A stretch of 12,481 nt of DNA from CAZGUH01 sp964529005. GTDB taxonomy: Bacteria; Actinomycetota; Acidimicrobiia; Acidimicrobiales; Ilumatobacteraceae. The position numbers and the translations under genes were made by a program. Position 1 is the first letter of the stretch; every line of letters begins with the position of its first letter. The notes beneath the pieces were generated by a model. It saw only the letters and a program-made list of their open reading frames with translations. It was not told the DNA's origin and did not search any database. Where the stretch lies: contig CAZGUH010000073.1 in NCBI GenBank assembly GCA_964529005.1, positions 1 through 12,481 on the forward strand, given 5' to 3'. Below, piece after piece: positions 6,441-12,280 of the stretch.

Positions 6441-7195
6441 TGGTCAAGCGCCTCGGCTACATCAACTTCCACGAAGAGCACGACCTCGCCCGGGACATCA
6501 TCGACAGACCCACCGGGTCGAACGCGACGGTCAACGTCGTGGGCGAAAGGCCGCGCAGCGGCAAGTCCGAGTTCCTTCTGGAAGTGAAACGACGGAGGAC
6601 CTCCAGCCTGCGCACCGTCCTCGTAGACGTGGGCGGCCCCGACTCCACCAACCTGCAGATCGTTCGCGACGTGCAGCGCCAGCTGGGACTCTCGATCGTC
6701 ATACCGCAGGTCCCGCCCGTCACCGCGCAGTTCCATTCCCACAATTCGTCGTTCACCGGAACGAACGTCAACGTCGGGCTGTCATCGGAAATCATCGCAG
6801 CCGCGGAATGCGTCCAGGGCGTGGAGGCGATCCGTCGAGAACTCCAACAGCCTGATTCTCATCTGCTTCTGTTGGTCGACGGCATCGATGCGTGCTCGAC
6901 CGGAGTCCGGGCGTTCGTCATCGACGAACTGATCGCTGCGGTGGCATCCTGCGAGCGCGTCACTGTCTTCGTCGCGACCGGACAGCCCGTTCGATTTCGC
7001 GGCCTCGCAGCGCTCAACTGTCACGAAATCACGCTGCCACGAGTCACGTTCAAACTCTTCATGGAGGTGTGTGACGACTTGCAGATCGATCTTTCGCCAG
7101 AGAGCAGGAAGGCCGTCTACCAATCCACCGACGGAACGATCGGCGGCATCGTGACGGCGCTCGAGCAGTGGTTGCGCAACCAAGGGTCCAGCTGA
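6437..7195 (+). CDS. STAND-like P-loop NTPase
   Basis: The 252-residue protein starts inside the previous gene's stop codon (ATGATG at 6437). It has a P-loop near the N-terminus (TVNVVGERPRSGKSEFLLEV, residues 31-50), a Walker B strand at 143-151 (LLLLVDGID), a following strand ending in a polar sensor-like T-G-Q (VTVFVATGQP, 175-184) and a helical C-terminus. The arrangement fits AAA+/STAND ATPases such as NACHT or AP-ATPase-type signalling switches, although it is short and lacks sensor repeats. The P-loop has one residue more than the usual GxxxxGKS. Residues 99-114 (FHSHNSSFTGTNVNVG), between P-loop and Walker B, resemble the S-T-F repeats of the upstream membrane protein. It was probably co-evolved with its operon partners. 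Confidence 0.75.
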   Translation: MMVKRLGYINFHEEHDLARDIIDRPTGSNATVNVVGERPRSGKSEFLLEVKRRRTSSLRTVLVDVGGPDSTNLQIVRDVQRQLGLSIVIPQVPPVTAQFHSHNSSFTGTNVNVGLSSEIIAAAECVQGVEAIRRELQQPDSHLLLLVDGIDACSTGVRAFVIDELIAAVASCERVTVFVATGQPVRFRGLAALNCHEITLPRVTFKLFMEVCDDLQIDLSPESRKAVYQSTDGTIGGIVTALEQWLRNQGSS

Positions 7196-8706
7196 TGAGC
7201 CCCGGCCTCCATGGTCGCTTGCCAAGCGAAGACCGGCATCGGGTCGTCGAGAACCTGCTGGCTCAGCTTCACGTGTGCAACTGGTTCGACGAGCGCGTCG
7301 TCTCGGCGATCACCGCGACGCACCGCTTCCGCAGCACGCTTCCGGAGAAGATGGCGCTTCCTCAGCACGTCCTTCTCGACGAGATCATCACCGAACTCAA
7401 GGTTCACGCATATTGCGCGCCGACGCTGCCTGTCGGCTTCCGGCTGACCGAAGCGGGCCGCGAACTCGGAAGGCGGCAGCTCGCTGGCATCCCGGCAGCC
7501 GAGGCCGAATCCCTGACATTCGAGGTGGCCACGATCTACGTCGGCCTCGTCCGTCGCGGCGGTGGGCGACGTGCGCGGCGAGCCCTCGTGGAGGCAGCGC
7601 GACACGCTCGACGTGAGGACGCGGAAGGACTCGTCAGTGCCGCCGTGTACTGCGCCCTGACCTTCGCGGCCCACGGTCATCCCGATCTGCTCCCCGTCGT
7701 GCTGAACGTCCTGTTCGGAACCGACGACGACCGCATCCCGCCCCTCGCGGAGGCACGGTTACGCGCGGTCGCCGTCGCGGAGGAGCGCGACTGGCACGGC
7801 GTCGCACAGCTCTTGCAGGGCATCACCGACGACAGTCGCCTCCCCTCACCCGCGCCGCCGCTCGAGCCTCCGAGTTCGCACCAGGCCGTCGTGTCGACTC
7901 GGCAGTTGCTCACCGCAGGCGTCCACTTCGGCAGCACGACGCGTCGGTGGAACCCCAAGATGCGCAAGTTCGTGTTCTCCCAACGCAACGGCGTCTTGAT
8001 CATCGATCTTCTCCAGACGCTTCGTCGTCTCGAGGAGGCGTACACGTTCGTTCGCGACACGGTGTCCGCGGGGGGAACGGTTCTGTTCGTCGGGACGAAG
8101 CCACAGGCCACGGAGTCGATCCAGACGTCCGCCTTGCGCTGCGGCATGCCGTATGTCAACCGTCGATGGCTCGGCGGCATGCTGACCAACTTCGCGACGA
8201 TCGCACGACAGATCGACAAGATGCACCGGTATCAGGCGATCACGAGAAGCGCCGATCTCGGCTACCTCCCGAAGCGGGAGGTCGTCGTACTCAGACGGAG
8301 ACTGTCCAAGATCGAGCGCGGACTTCTCGGTGCGTCGACGATGACGCGCTGCCCGGACGCCATCTTCCTCATCGATCCGCGCGCAGAACACCTCGCCGTC
8401 GCGGAGGCGCGCCGCCTCGGAATCCCGGTCGCGGCGCTGATCGACACGGATGGGGACCCCGACTCGATCAGCTTTCCGATTCCGGGCAACGACGACTCGA
8501 TCACGGCGACGTCTCTGATCTGCAGAGTCATCGCGGACGCGGTGTTGGAAGGGCGCTTCATCGCCGAGCATCGCGCCGATGCCCGCATTGCCGAGCCGGC
8601 GCGCGGCGACGTGCAGACCGAGCGAGGAGCCCGACGCGCGGCAGCGACGTCCGACCTGGACCCCATGGTGTACGGCGACGTCGATGACGAACCCGACGAG
8701 GCGTAG
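7195..8706 (+). CDS. fusion of an uncharacterised helical domain with a ribosomal protein uS2 domain
   Basis: The ATG at 7195 overlaps the NTPase stop (TGATG), favouring it over the GTG at 7168; length is 503 residues. Residues 1 to about 215 are mostly helical (RHRVVENLLAQLHVCNWFDE; RRALVEAARHARREDAEGLV) and unrecognised. A Pro-rich linker (about 216-230) leads to a nearly full uS2 domain at about 232-456: AGVHFG (241-246), RRWNPKM, NGVLIIDL, LFVGTK (297-302), RRWLGGMLTNF (323-333), PDAIFLIDPRAEHLAVAEA (from 387), FPIPGNDD (427-434) and RVIADAVLEG. The second uS2 signature is complete; the first deviates, with T for the usual hydrophobic residue, and GHQT is GSTT. A polar 47-residue tail follows. 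Normal uS2 has about 240-280 residues and lies beside tsf. This is a paralogue in an accessory operon; its role is unknown. Confidence 0.88.
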   Translation: MSPGLHGRLPSEDRHRVVENLLAQLHVCNWFDERVVSAITATHRFRSTLPEKMALPQHVLLDEIITELKVHAYCAPTLPVGFRLTEAGRELGRRQLAGIPAAEAESLTFEVATIYVGLVRRGGGRRARRALVEAARHARREDAEGLVSAAVYCALTFAAHGHPDLLPVVLNVLFGTDDDRIPPLAEARLRAVAVAEERDWHGVAQLLQGITDDSRLPSPAPPLEPPSSHQAVVSTRQLLTAGVHFGSTTRRWNPKMRKFVFSQRNGVLIIDLLQTLRRLEEAYTFVRDTVSAGGTVLFVGTKPQATESIQTSALRCGMPYVNRRWLGGMLTNFATIARQIDKMHRYQAITRSADLGYLPKREVVVLRRRLSKIERGLLGASTMTRCPDAIFLIDPRAEHLAVAEARRLGIPVAALIDTDGDPDSISFPIPGNDDSITATSLICRVIADAVLEGRFIAEHRADARIAEPARGDVQTERGARRAAATSDLDPMVYGDVDDEPDEA

Positions 8707-8711
8707 GCGTC

Positions 8712-9455
8712 TCAGCGCAGGGAACCGTCGAACAGGCCGGTGAGCTCCCGCCAATGCCGCTCGGCGGACGCCGGTTCGTACACGGGAAAGTCGGCCATCG
8801 TCCATCCGTGTGCCGCGCCGACGTACAGGTCGTGACGATGGTCGATGCTCCCCGCCATGAGCGCCTCGCACAGCTTTCCTGCCATCGCCGGCGGGTAGGA
8901 GCCGTCGTTGTCCGCCGCCCCGATGTAGACGCGGCCCTTGATCTTGTCCACGACGAGGTGCGGGCTCAGGTCGGAATCGGAGGCCAACGAGCCGCCGTGG
9001 AAGCTCGCCGCGGCGGCGATCCGATCGGGATACGTCGCGGCCGCCGTGAGGGAGATGGCGCCGCCCATGCAATAGCCGGTCGTTCCGACCTTGGCGCCCA
9101 CGACGTCGCTGCGGCTGTCGAGGTATGCGAGGAACGCTGCAGCGTCCTGCGCGGCGCGCCGGTTGTCCGTCGAGCTCATCAGCGGAGCGAGCATCGACCG
9201 CGGATTGTCCGAAGCGAACACGGCCTTGGGATCGAGCGGCTCGTACGGGCCGGCGCGGTAGAACAAGTCCGGCAGCAGGACGACGTAGCCGGCGTCGGCG
9301 AGGCGCTGCCCCATGTCGAACAGCGTTGTTCGGATTCCGAGCCCGTCCATGAAGAAGATCGCGCCTGGCCACGGCCCGCCGCCTGTGCTGGGGGTGAAGA
9401 CCGAGGTCGGGCACTCACCGTCGTCCGTTCGGATCGTCACCTGCTCACGAGCCAT
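8712..9455 (-). CDS. dienelactone hydrolase family protein
   Basis: The ATG at 9455 is preceded by AGGAGGAACG on the reverse strand. The 247-residue alpha/beta hydrolase has the family's Cys nucleophile elbow GYCMGG (Cys129), an acidic residue in GAADND (Asp182 or Asp184) and the catalytic His in GAAHGW (His216). The order Cys-Asp-His and the length match dienelactone hydrolases, which open lactones in chlorocatechol and similar ring-cleavage pathways. No other aromatic-degradation gene is in the window, so the natural substrate is open; many DLH-like proteins act on other esters. It converges on the uS2-fusion gene with five bases between the stops. A transposase begins 89 bases beyond its start and may have altered its promoter. 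Confidence 0.9.
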   Translation of the reverse strand: MAREQVTIRTDDGECPTSVFTPSTGGGPWPGAIFFMDGLGIRTTLFDMGQRLADAGYVVLLPDLFYRAGPYEPLDPKAVFASDNPRSMLAPLMSSTDNRRAAQDAAAFLAYLDSRSDVVGAKVGTTGYCMGGAISLTAAATYPDRIAAAASFHGGSLASDSDLSPHLVVDKIKGRVYIGAADNDGSYPPAMAGKLCEALMAGSIDHRHDLYVGAAHGWTMADFPVYEPASAERHWRELTGLFDGSLR

Positions 9456-9509
9456 CGTTCCTCCTGGATGCGTCGACTGACGGACCTTAACCCTCGGGTG
9501 ATGTGTGAC

Positions 9510-9544
9510 TTGACAAACCCAAACGCCGGGGTAAGATTTGTGGC
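9510..9544 (+). promoter_or_regulatory. strong promoter of the transposase gene
   Basis: TTGACA at 9510-9515 and TAAGAT at 9532-9537 are separated by 16 bases. This is a perfect -35 and a near-consensus -10. Seven bases separate the -10 from the GTG at 9545, so the mRNA would start at or next to the start codon, making it leaderless. Confidence 0.75.
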
Positions 9545-10542
9545 GTGAAGATGACCGTTACGTCGCTGATGGATCGCTTGCAGAGCGAGGCCGACGCGTA
9601 CGAGATGCTGGAAGAGCTGCGCTGGGGTGGACAGCCCCGGTGCGCTCACTGCGGAGCGACCCGCGTCTACTTCTTGCAGCCGCGTGATGGTTCGGATAGC
9701 CGTTCGACGCGCACGGGGTCACGGTCGGAGCGTCGGGTGTGGAAGTGCGGGGTTTGCCGCCGCCAGTTCTCGGTGCTGACCGGCACGATCTTCCACGGCT
9801 CGAAGATTCCGGTGCGGACGTGGATCATGTTGGTGTTCGAGTTGTGCAGCAACAAGAACGGCCTCGCTGCCCGCGAGGTCGAGCGCAAGTACGGCCTCAC
9901 CCCAAAGAGCGCATGGTTTGCCTTGCACCGCATTCGTGAGGCGATGAAGCGTGAGCCATTGGCGGGGATGCTGCGCGGCACGGTGATGGCGGACGAGACG
10001 TACATCGGTGGGTCGGAGAAGAACAAGCACAAGAGCCAGCGCGATGTGAAGGCCCGTGGCCGGTCGATGCGTGGCAAGGCCATCGTTCTGTCGCTGGTCA
10101 ACCGGGAGTCGGGCGAGGTGCGCTCGGCGGTGGTGCCGAACGTGACCGCCGAAACCCTCCGCAAGAACATCGAGCAGCACGTCGACCCGATGGGGTCGGT
10201 GCTCGTCACCGACACCTGGACGCCATACATGTCGGTGGGTCGTCAGTTCGAGGCGCACCACATGCTGAACCACTCAAGCACCACATGCTGAACCACTCAG
10301 AGGACGAGTACGTGAACCGCGAGGGGTACAGCACGAACCAGGTGGAGGGGTTCTTCTCCCAGTTGAAGCGGTCGCTCGACGGCACACACCATCACGTCTC
10401 GGTGCAGCATCTGCCCCGGTACCTGGCCGAGTTCGACTTCCGGTACAACACCCGCAAGGCCAACGACACCACCCGCGTCCACGTGCTCATGGATCAGGTC
10501 GGCGGGAGACGGCTCACGTACAAGCCACTGACCGCTCCGTGA
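9545..10542 (+). pseudogene. IS1595-family transposase, frameshifted
   Basis: The first frame (GTG 9545 to 10291) has a zinc ribbon, Cys33/Cys36 (RCAHCG) and Cys68/Cys71 (WKCGVCRRQFS), the family-typical LTGTIFHGSKIPVRTWI, and an ISXO2-like DDE domain with MADETYIGG (Asp150) and LVTDTW (Asp223). It then derails after EAHHMLNHS. The second frame resumes at the same words (MLNHSEDEYVNREGY) and carries the final block TNQVEGFFSQLKRSLDG and the C-terminus, ending at 10542. A 23-base tandem duplication explains the break. Without it the gene is exactly 325 codons, a normal length for IS1595 proteins. The start may instead be the ATG at 9551. No intact transposase can be made without a frameshift. 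Confidence 0.88.
10256..10301 (+). repeat. 23-bp tandem duplication that breaks the transposase
   Basis: CACCACATGCTGAACCACTC-A occurs at 10256-10276 and again at 10279-10299, 21 identical bases at a 23-base step. Twenty-three is not a multiple of three, so the reading frame shifts. Removing one unit restores a continuous transposase frame. Confidence 0.92.
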
Positions 10543-10585
10543 AGGGACGCGCGCGAAAGGTGCTGGCCGCGGAAACCCTTGACCA

Positions 10586-10605
10586 GTACACTTCTAGTAG
10601 TGGAC
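10586..10605. promoter_or_regulatory. operator-like 20-bp palindrome
   Basis: Eight of ten pairs match in the palindrome GTaCACTtCTAGtAGTGgAC (lower case marks mismatches). TTGACC lies just upstream at 10579-10584, and TACACT (10587-10592) would serve as a -10 for a transcript starting at the GTG at 10600. Placement over a promoter suggests repressor binding; the regulator is unknown. Confidence 0.45.
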
Positions 10606-10680
10606 TACGAGGAACTCGAACCCTCCGGCCCGGACCTTCCAATGACCAGCCGGACACCACGTCGTAGCCCGCACGGATAG
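10600..10680 (+). CDS. possible 26-residue leaderless small protein
   Basis: A GTG at 10600 opens 26 codons (MDYEELEPSGPDLPMTSRTP, then RRSPHG) ending in TAG. The start lies seven bases after a possible -10 (TACACT) and within a palindrome. A strong hairpin follows six bases after the stop. The peptide is acidic at the start and basic at the end, and has no recognisable family. The support is the compact layout of promoter, ORF and hairpin, not homology; a short non-coding RNA would fit the same layout. Confidence 0.3.
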   Translation: MDYEELEPSGPDLPMTSRTPRRSPHG

Positions 10681-10685
10681 AGGTT

Positions 10686-10718
10686 GTGGAGTCGGGAGTT
10701 AGCTGCTCCCGACTCCAC
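10686..10718. terminator. 13-bp perfect hairpin, likely terminator
   Basis: The arms GTGGAGTCGGGAG and CTCCCGACTCCAC pair perfectly around the seven-base loop TTAGCTG. It lies between the forward small ORF or transposase and the convergent winged-helix gene. No T-tract follows on either strand. Confidence 0.6.
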
Positions 10719-10731
10719 TGGCCTCGCTAGA

Positions 10732-11277
10732 TCAACTCGCTAAGGGGGCGGCCTCATAGCCACCACCTCCTTTCGGGTCAGGTCCGGCAGTTGCCGCTGC
10801 CGAATTGCTTTCTGGGACTGAGGCCCCCACGGAAGTGGGGGCCTCAGGCTTTGTCAGACGGTATGCAGTTGAGCCGTCTGGCCGATCTTGTCGTACAAGC
10901 GGCGAATCCACCTTGAGCGACAGCGTGCGCAATGTGTTCCTCAGCACGTTCATACGGTTGTTCGATGTGGTCTCCCACCCTCTTTCGAGCAGTGCGTCGT
11001 GGATTTCGCGGGGCGTGAGGTAGCTGCCGGCGTCACTCAGAACGTCGACGATGAGCGCCGGCAGGCCACGGGTTGAGCGGCGGACAACCGCAGCGTCTTG
11101 CTTCTCGACAATCCGATCCACACGGGCTTCAGCCTCAAGCTCATCAAGCGCTTCGAACCCCGTGATGATGTGATCCAGGGCTTCAAGCTTCCGTTGGAGC
11201 GCCGCTAACTGATCCGCAACGAACTGGCGTTTGCGGATCACCTCCTCACGGATCTTGGCTGTGTCGAGCTCAGTCAC
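10732..11277 (-). CDS. coiled-coil plus winged-helix protein, putative regulator
   Basis: The frame is open further upstream, but protein-like sequence begins at the GTG at 11277 (MTELDTAKIREEVIRKRQFV). A TATTGT -10 at 11290-11285 lies seven bases before it, so the mRNA is probably leaderless. The 181-residue product has a long helical, probably coiled-coil segment (about 5-60) and a winged helix-turn-helix at about 72-142: LPALIVDVLSDAGSYLTPRE, IHDALLERGW, NVLRNTLRTLS, then a wing ending STAYRLT. A low-complexity Pro/Ala/Gly tail of about 40 residues follows. The helix-turn-helix resembles those in DNA-binding proteins of mobile or restriction-linked loci, but I cannot name the family. It may regulate the divergent gene. 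Confidence 0.65.
   Translation of the reverse strand: MTELDTAKIREEVIRKRQFVADQLAALQRKLEALDHIITGFEALDELEAEARVDRIVEKQDAAVVRRSTRGLPALIVDVLSDAGSYLTPREIHDALLERGWETTSNNRMNVLRNTLRTLSLKVDSPLVRQDRPDGSTAYRLTKPEAPTSVGASVPESNSAAATAGPDPKGGGGYEAAPLAS
10818..10847. terminator. 13-bp GC-rich hairpin with GGAA loop inside the winged-helix ORF
   Basis: CTGAGGCCCCCAC / GTGGGGGCCTCAG pair perfectly around GGAA; on the forward strand GCTTTGT follows. It has the look of an actinobacterial intrinsic terminator for forward transcription, yet lies in the 3' coding part of the reverse-strand gene, just past the winged-helix domain. Confidence 0.5.
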
Positions 11278-11385
11278 GGGGGGCACAATACACGGGCGCA
11301 CACAACTGTGTACGCATTTAGTGTTCCCCCCGTGTGGGGGAGAGCGCCCGCCCCCCACGGGGACGCTTACGGGTAACCTTGTCAG
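11278..11385. promoter_or_regulatory. divergent promoter region with hairpin and palindrome
   Basis: The region holds two leaderless-type promoters facing outward: TATTGT on the reverse strand (11290-11285) and TAACCT on the forward strand (11374-11379). Between them are ACACAACTGTGT (11299-11310, two five-base arms, ACACA and TGTGT, around AC) and a long inverted repeat at 11328-11362: CCCCGTG / CACGGGG, one bulged T, then GGGGG / CCCCC, loop of ten. A further short palindrome, TTACGGGTAA, overlaps the forward -10. The elements suggest shared regulation of the two divergent genes. Confidence 0.5.
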
Positions 11386-11679
11386 GTGGCCCGAAGGCAG
11401 CGACACCGGACAGACGACGAACCTGTCAGCCTCACCCCCCTCGATCCCGAGGACGCACTACGCGCTCTGCTCCAGGTGACGCCCGATCAACCGGTTCCGC
11501 TGAAGGGCGGACAGCACTGGCGGGACTCGTCGGGCGACGTCATCGTCCTCAAGGCGGCGACCGTCAACCGACAGATGTGGTCCGCGTTCGTGGTGAAGAC
11601 CGGTGCGCTCGTGCCCCTCAGCGAGGACTACATCCGCGATAACTACGACCTCGTAGACGACGACCCAGCAACTTCGTAA
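11386..11679 (+). CDS. hypothetical protein, 97 residues
   Basis: The GTG at 11386 lies six bases after TAACCT, a plausible -10, and has no ribosome-binding site, so a leaderless mRNA is likely. The protein opens with a basic stretch (MARRQRHRTD) and continues as a small alpha/beta-like domain: DPEDALRALLQVTPDQPVPL, HWRDSSGDVIVLKAA, MWSAFVVKTGALVPLSEDYI, and an acidic tail. I do not recognise the family. It is divergent from the winged-helix gene and convergent with the two-gene cassette at the right edge. Its position suggests an accessory or mobile-element gene. Confidence 0.6.
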   Translation: MARRQRHRTDDEPVSLTPLDPEDALRALLQVTPDQPVPLKGGQHWRDSSGDVIVLKAATVNRQMWSAFVVKTGALVPLSEDYIRDNYDLVDDDPATS

Positions 11680-11685
11680 GCAGAT

Positions 11686-11721
11686 GGCCCCGGGATCACG
11701 ATGGGGCGGGGCCGCCGCCCC
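11686..11721. terminator. GC-rich hairpins between convergent genes
   Basis: GGCCCCG / CGGGGCC (11686-11692 / 11707-11713) and an overlapping GGGGCGG / CCGCCCC (11703-11709 / 11715-11721) start right after the forward stop and run into the end of the reverse gene. Either could form and stop transcription; no T-tract is present. Confidence 0.35.
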
Positions 11722-12280
11722 AGGTGGCGAACGTTGACACTCTGCGGAAGCTCTCCGTAAGCACACCACGCCAGTCGTCTCTGCACGGTGCGATGCCGTG
11801 TTCGAGGATGAGGAACAGCAGAACGTGCTCGAAAAACACGCGTCCGGTGGGGACATGGAGCTTTCCCAGTCCATCGAAGTTTGGGTCGCTCCGCCGAACG
11901 TGCACGTGAGGATACATCGGTTCGGATGATGTCCACTCCCACGAGTAGAGCTGCGGCTTCAGCGATTCGTCCCGGGAGACCGTGTGCGCGTAGTCCAGGG
12001 TGGTGACCTTCCGCTCATTCGGATAGTGCGGGTGGTCTGAATACCGGAACTGCATCGTTGACCGCAGGAAGACGCGCTCGCCAGTGCCAGTGTTCATTCG
12101 CAGAATGGGATCGGGCACCGTGACGGCGGACCACAGATTCGTCCCTGGGATTGGGAGAACCTTCCAACTCGCCCGCTTCGTCACAGTGGAAAGCGACGCG
12201 TTCAGGACGCGCAGGACCCTCGCCTTGGCGTCAGCATCGGAGCGCGCAGGCTCGCGGTCAGCAAGTCTTGATTCGTGCAC
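11696..12280 (-). CDS. hypothetical protein, second gene of a two-gene cassette
   Basis: The long open frame starts at 12415, but its first part is a shadow of the upstream gene. The GTG at 12280 overlaps the upstream gene's last 23 bases, typical of translational coupling, and gives 194 residues. The product is mixed alpha/beta with many His, Tyr and Trp: FRYSDHPHYPNERKVTTLDY, LYSWEWTSSEPMYPHVHVRR, GLGKLHVPTGRVFFEHVLLF, then a helical end. There is no signal peptide or membrane helix. I do not recognise the family with certainty. A small gene followed by an overlapping larger basic protein is the usual toxin-antitoxin layout, and the His-rich core could be catalytic, but this is inference. 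Confidence 0.6.
   Translation of the reverse strand: MHESRLADREPARSDADAKARVLRVLNASLSTVTKRASWKVLPIPGTNLWSAVTVPDPILRMNTGTGERVFLRSTMQFRYSDHPHYPNERKVTTLDYAHTVSRDESLKPQLYSWEWTSSEPMYPHVHVRRSDPNFDGLGKLHVPTGRVFFEHVLLFLILEHGIAPCRDDWRGVLTESFRRVSTFATWGGGPAPS

Larger units (their letters stand above)
9510..10542 (+). mobile_element. IS1595-family insertion sequence, ends not located
   Basis: The element is recognised by its transposase and own promoter. It sits between the dienelactone hydrolase gene and the accessory cluster to the right. I compared the flanks (9456-9510 and 10543-10640) and found no convincing terminal inverted repeats or target duplication, so the true ends are uncertain; the left end must lie between about 9466 and 9510. 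Because the transposase is broken, this copy is probably immobile unless helped by another copy. Confidence 0.6.

Noticed and set aside
7168..7195. GTG at 7168 as the start of the uS2 fusion.
   Set aside because: The ATG at 7195 overlaps the previous stop codon as in translational coupling; the GTG would add nine residues read from the NTPase coding sequence.
7846..9414. Reverse-strand open frame of 522 codons spanning the uS2 domain and the hydrolase gene.
   Set aside because: It is antisense to the conserved uS2 blocks and a shifted frame of the dienelactone hydrolase; both real genes have catalytic or family motifs and this frame has none.
9456..10640. Terminal inverted repeats for the IS1595 element.
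   Set aside because: Short similarities such as GGACCTT on both sides are in direct orientation and too short. No convincing inverted pair or 8-bp target duplication was found by eye.
10602..10670. Possible tRNA on the reverse strand: GGGCTAC pairs with GTAGTCC, and GGTTCGAGTTCC resembles a T-arm.
   Set aside because: There is no anticodon stem and no proper D-arm; the T-loop has an extra base and lacks the G53-C61 pair. The region is better read as a palindrome plus small ORF. It could still be a tRNA remnant, so tRNAscan-SE on 10580-10690 would be a fair check.
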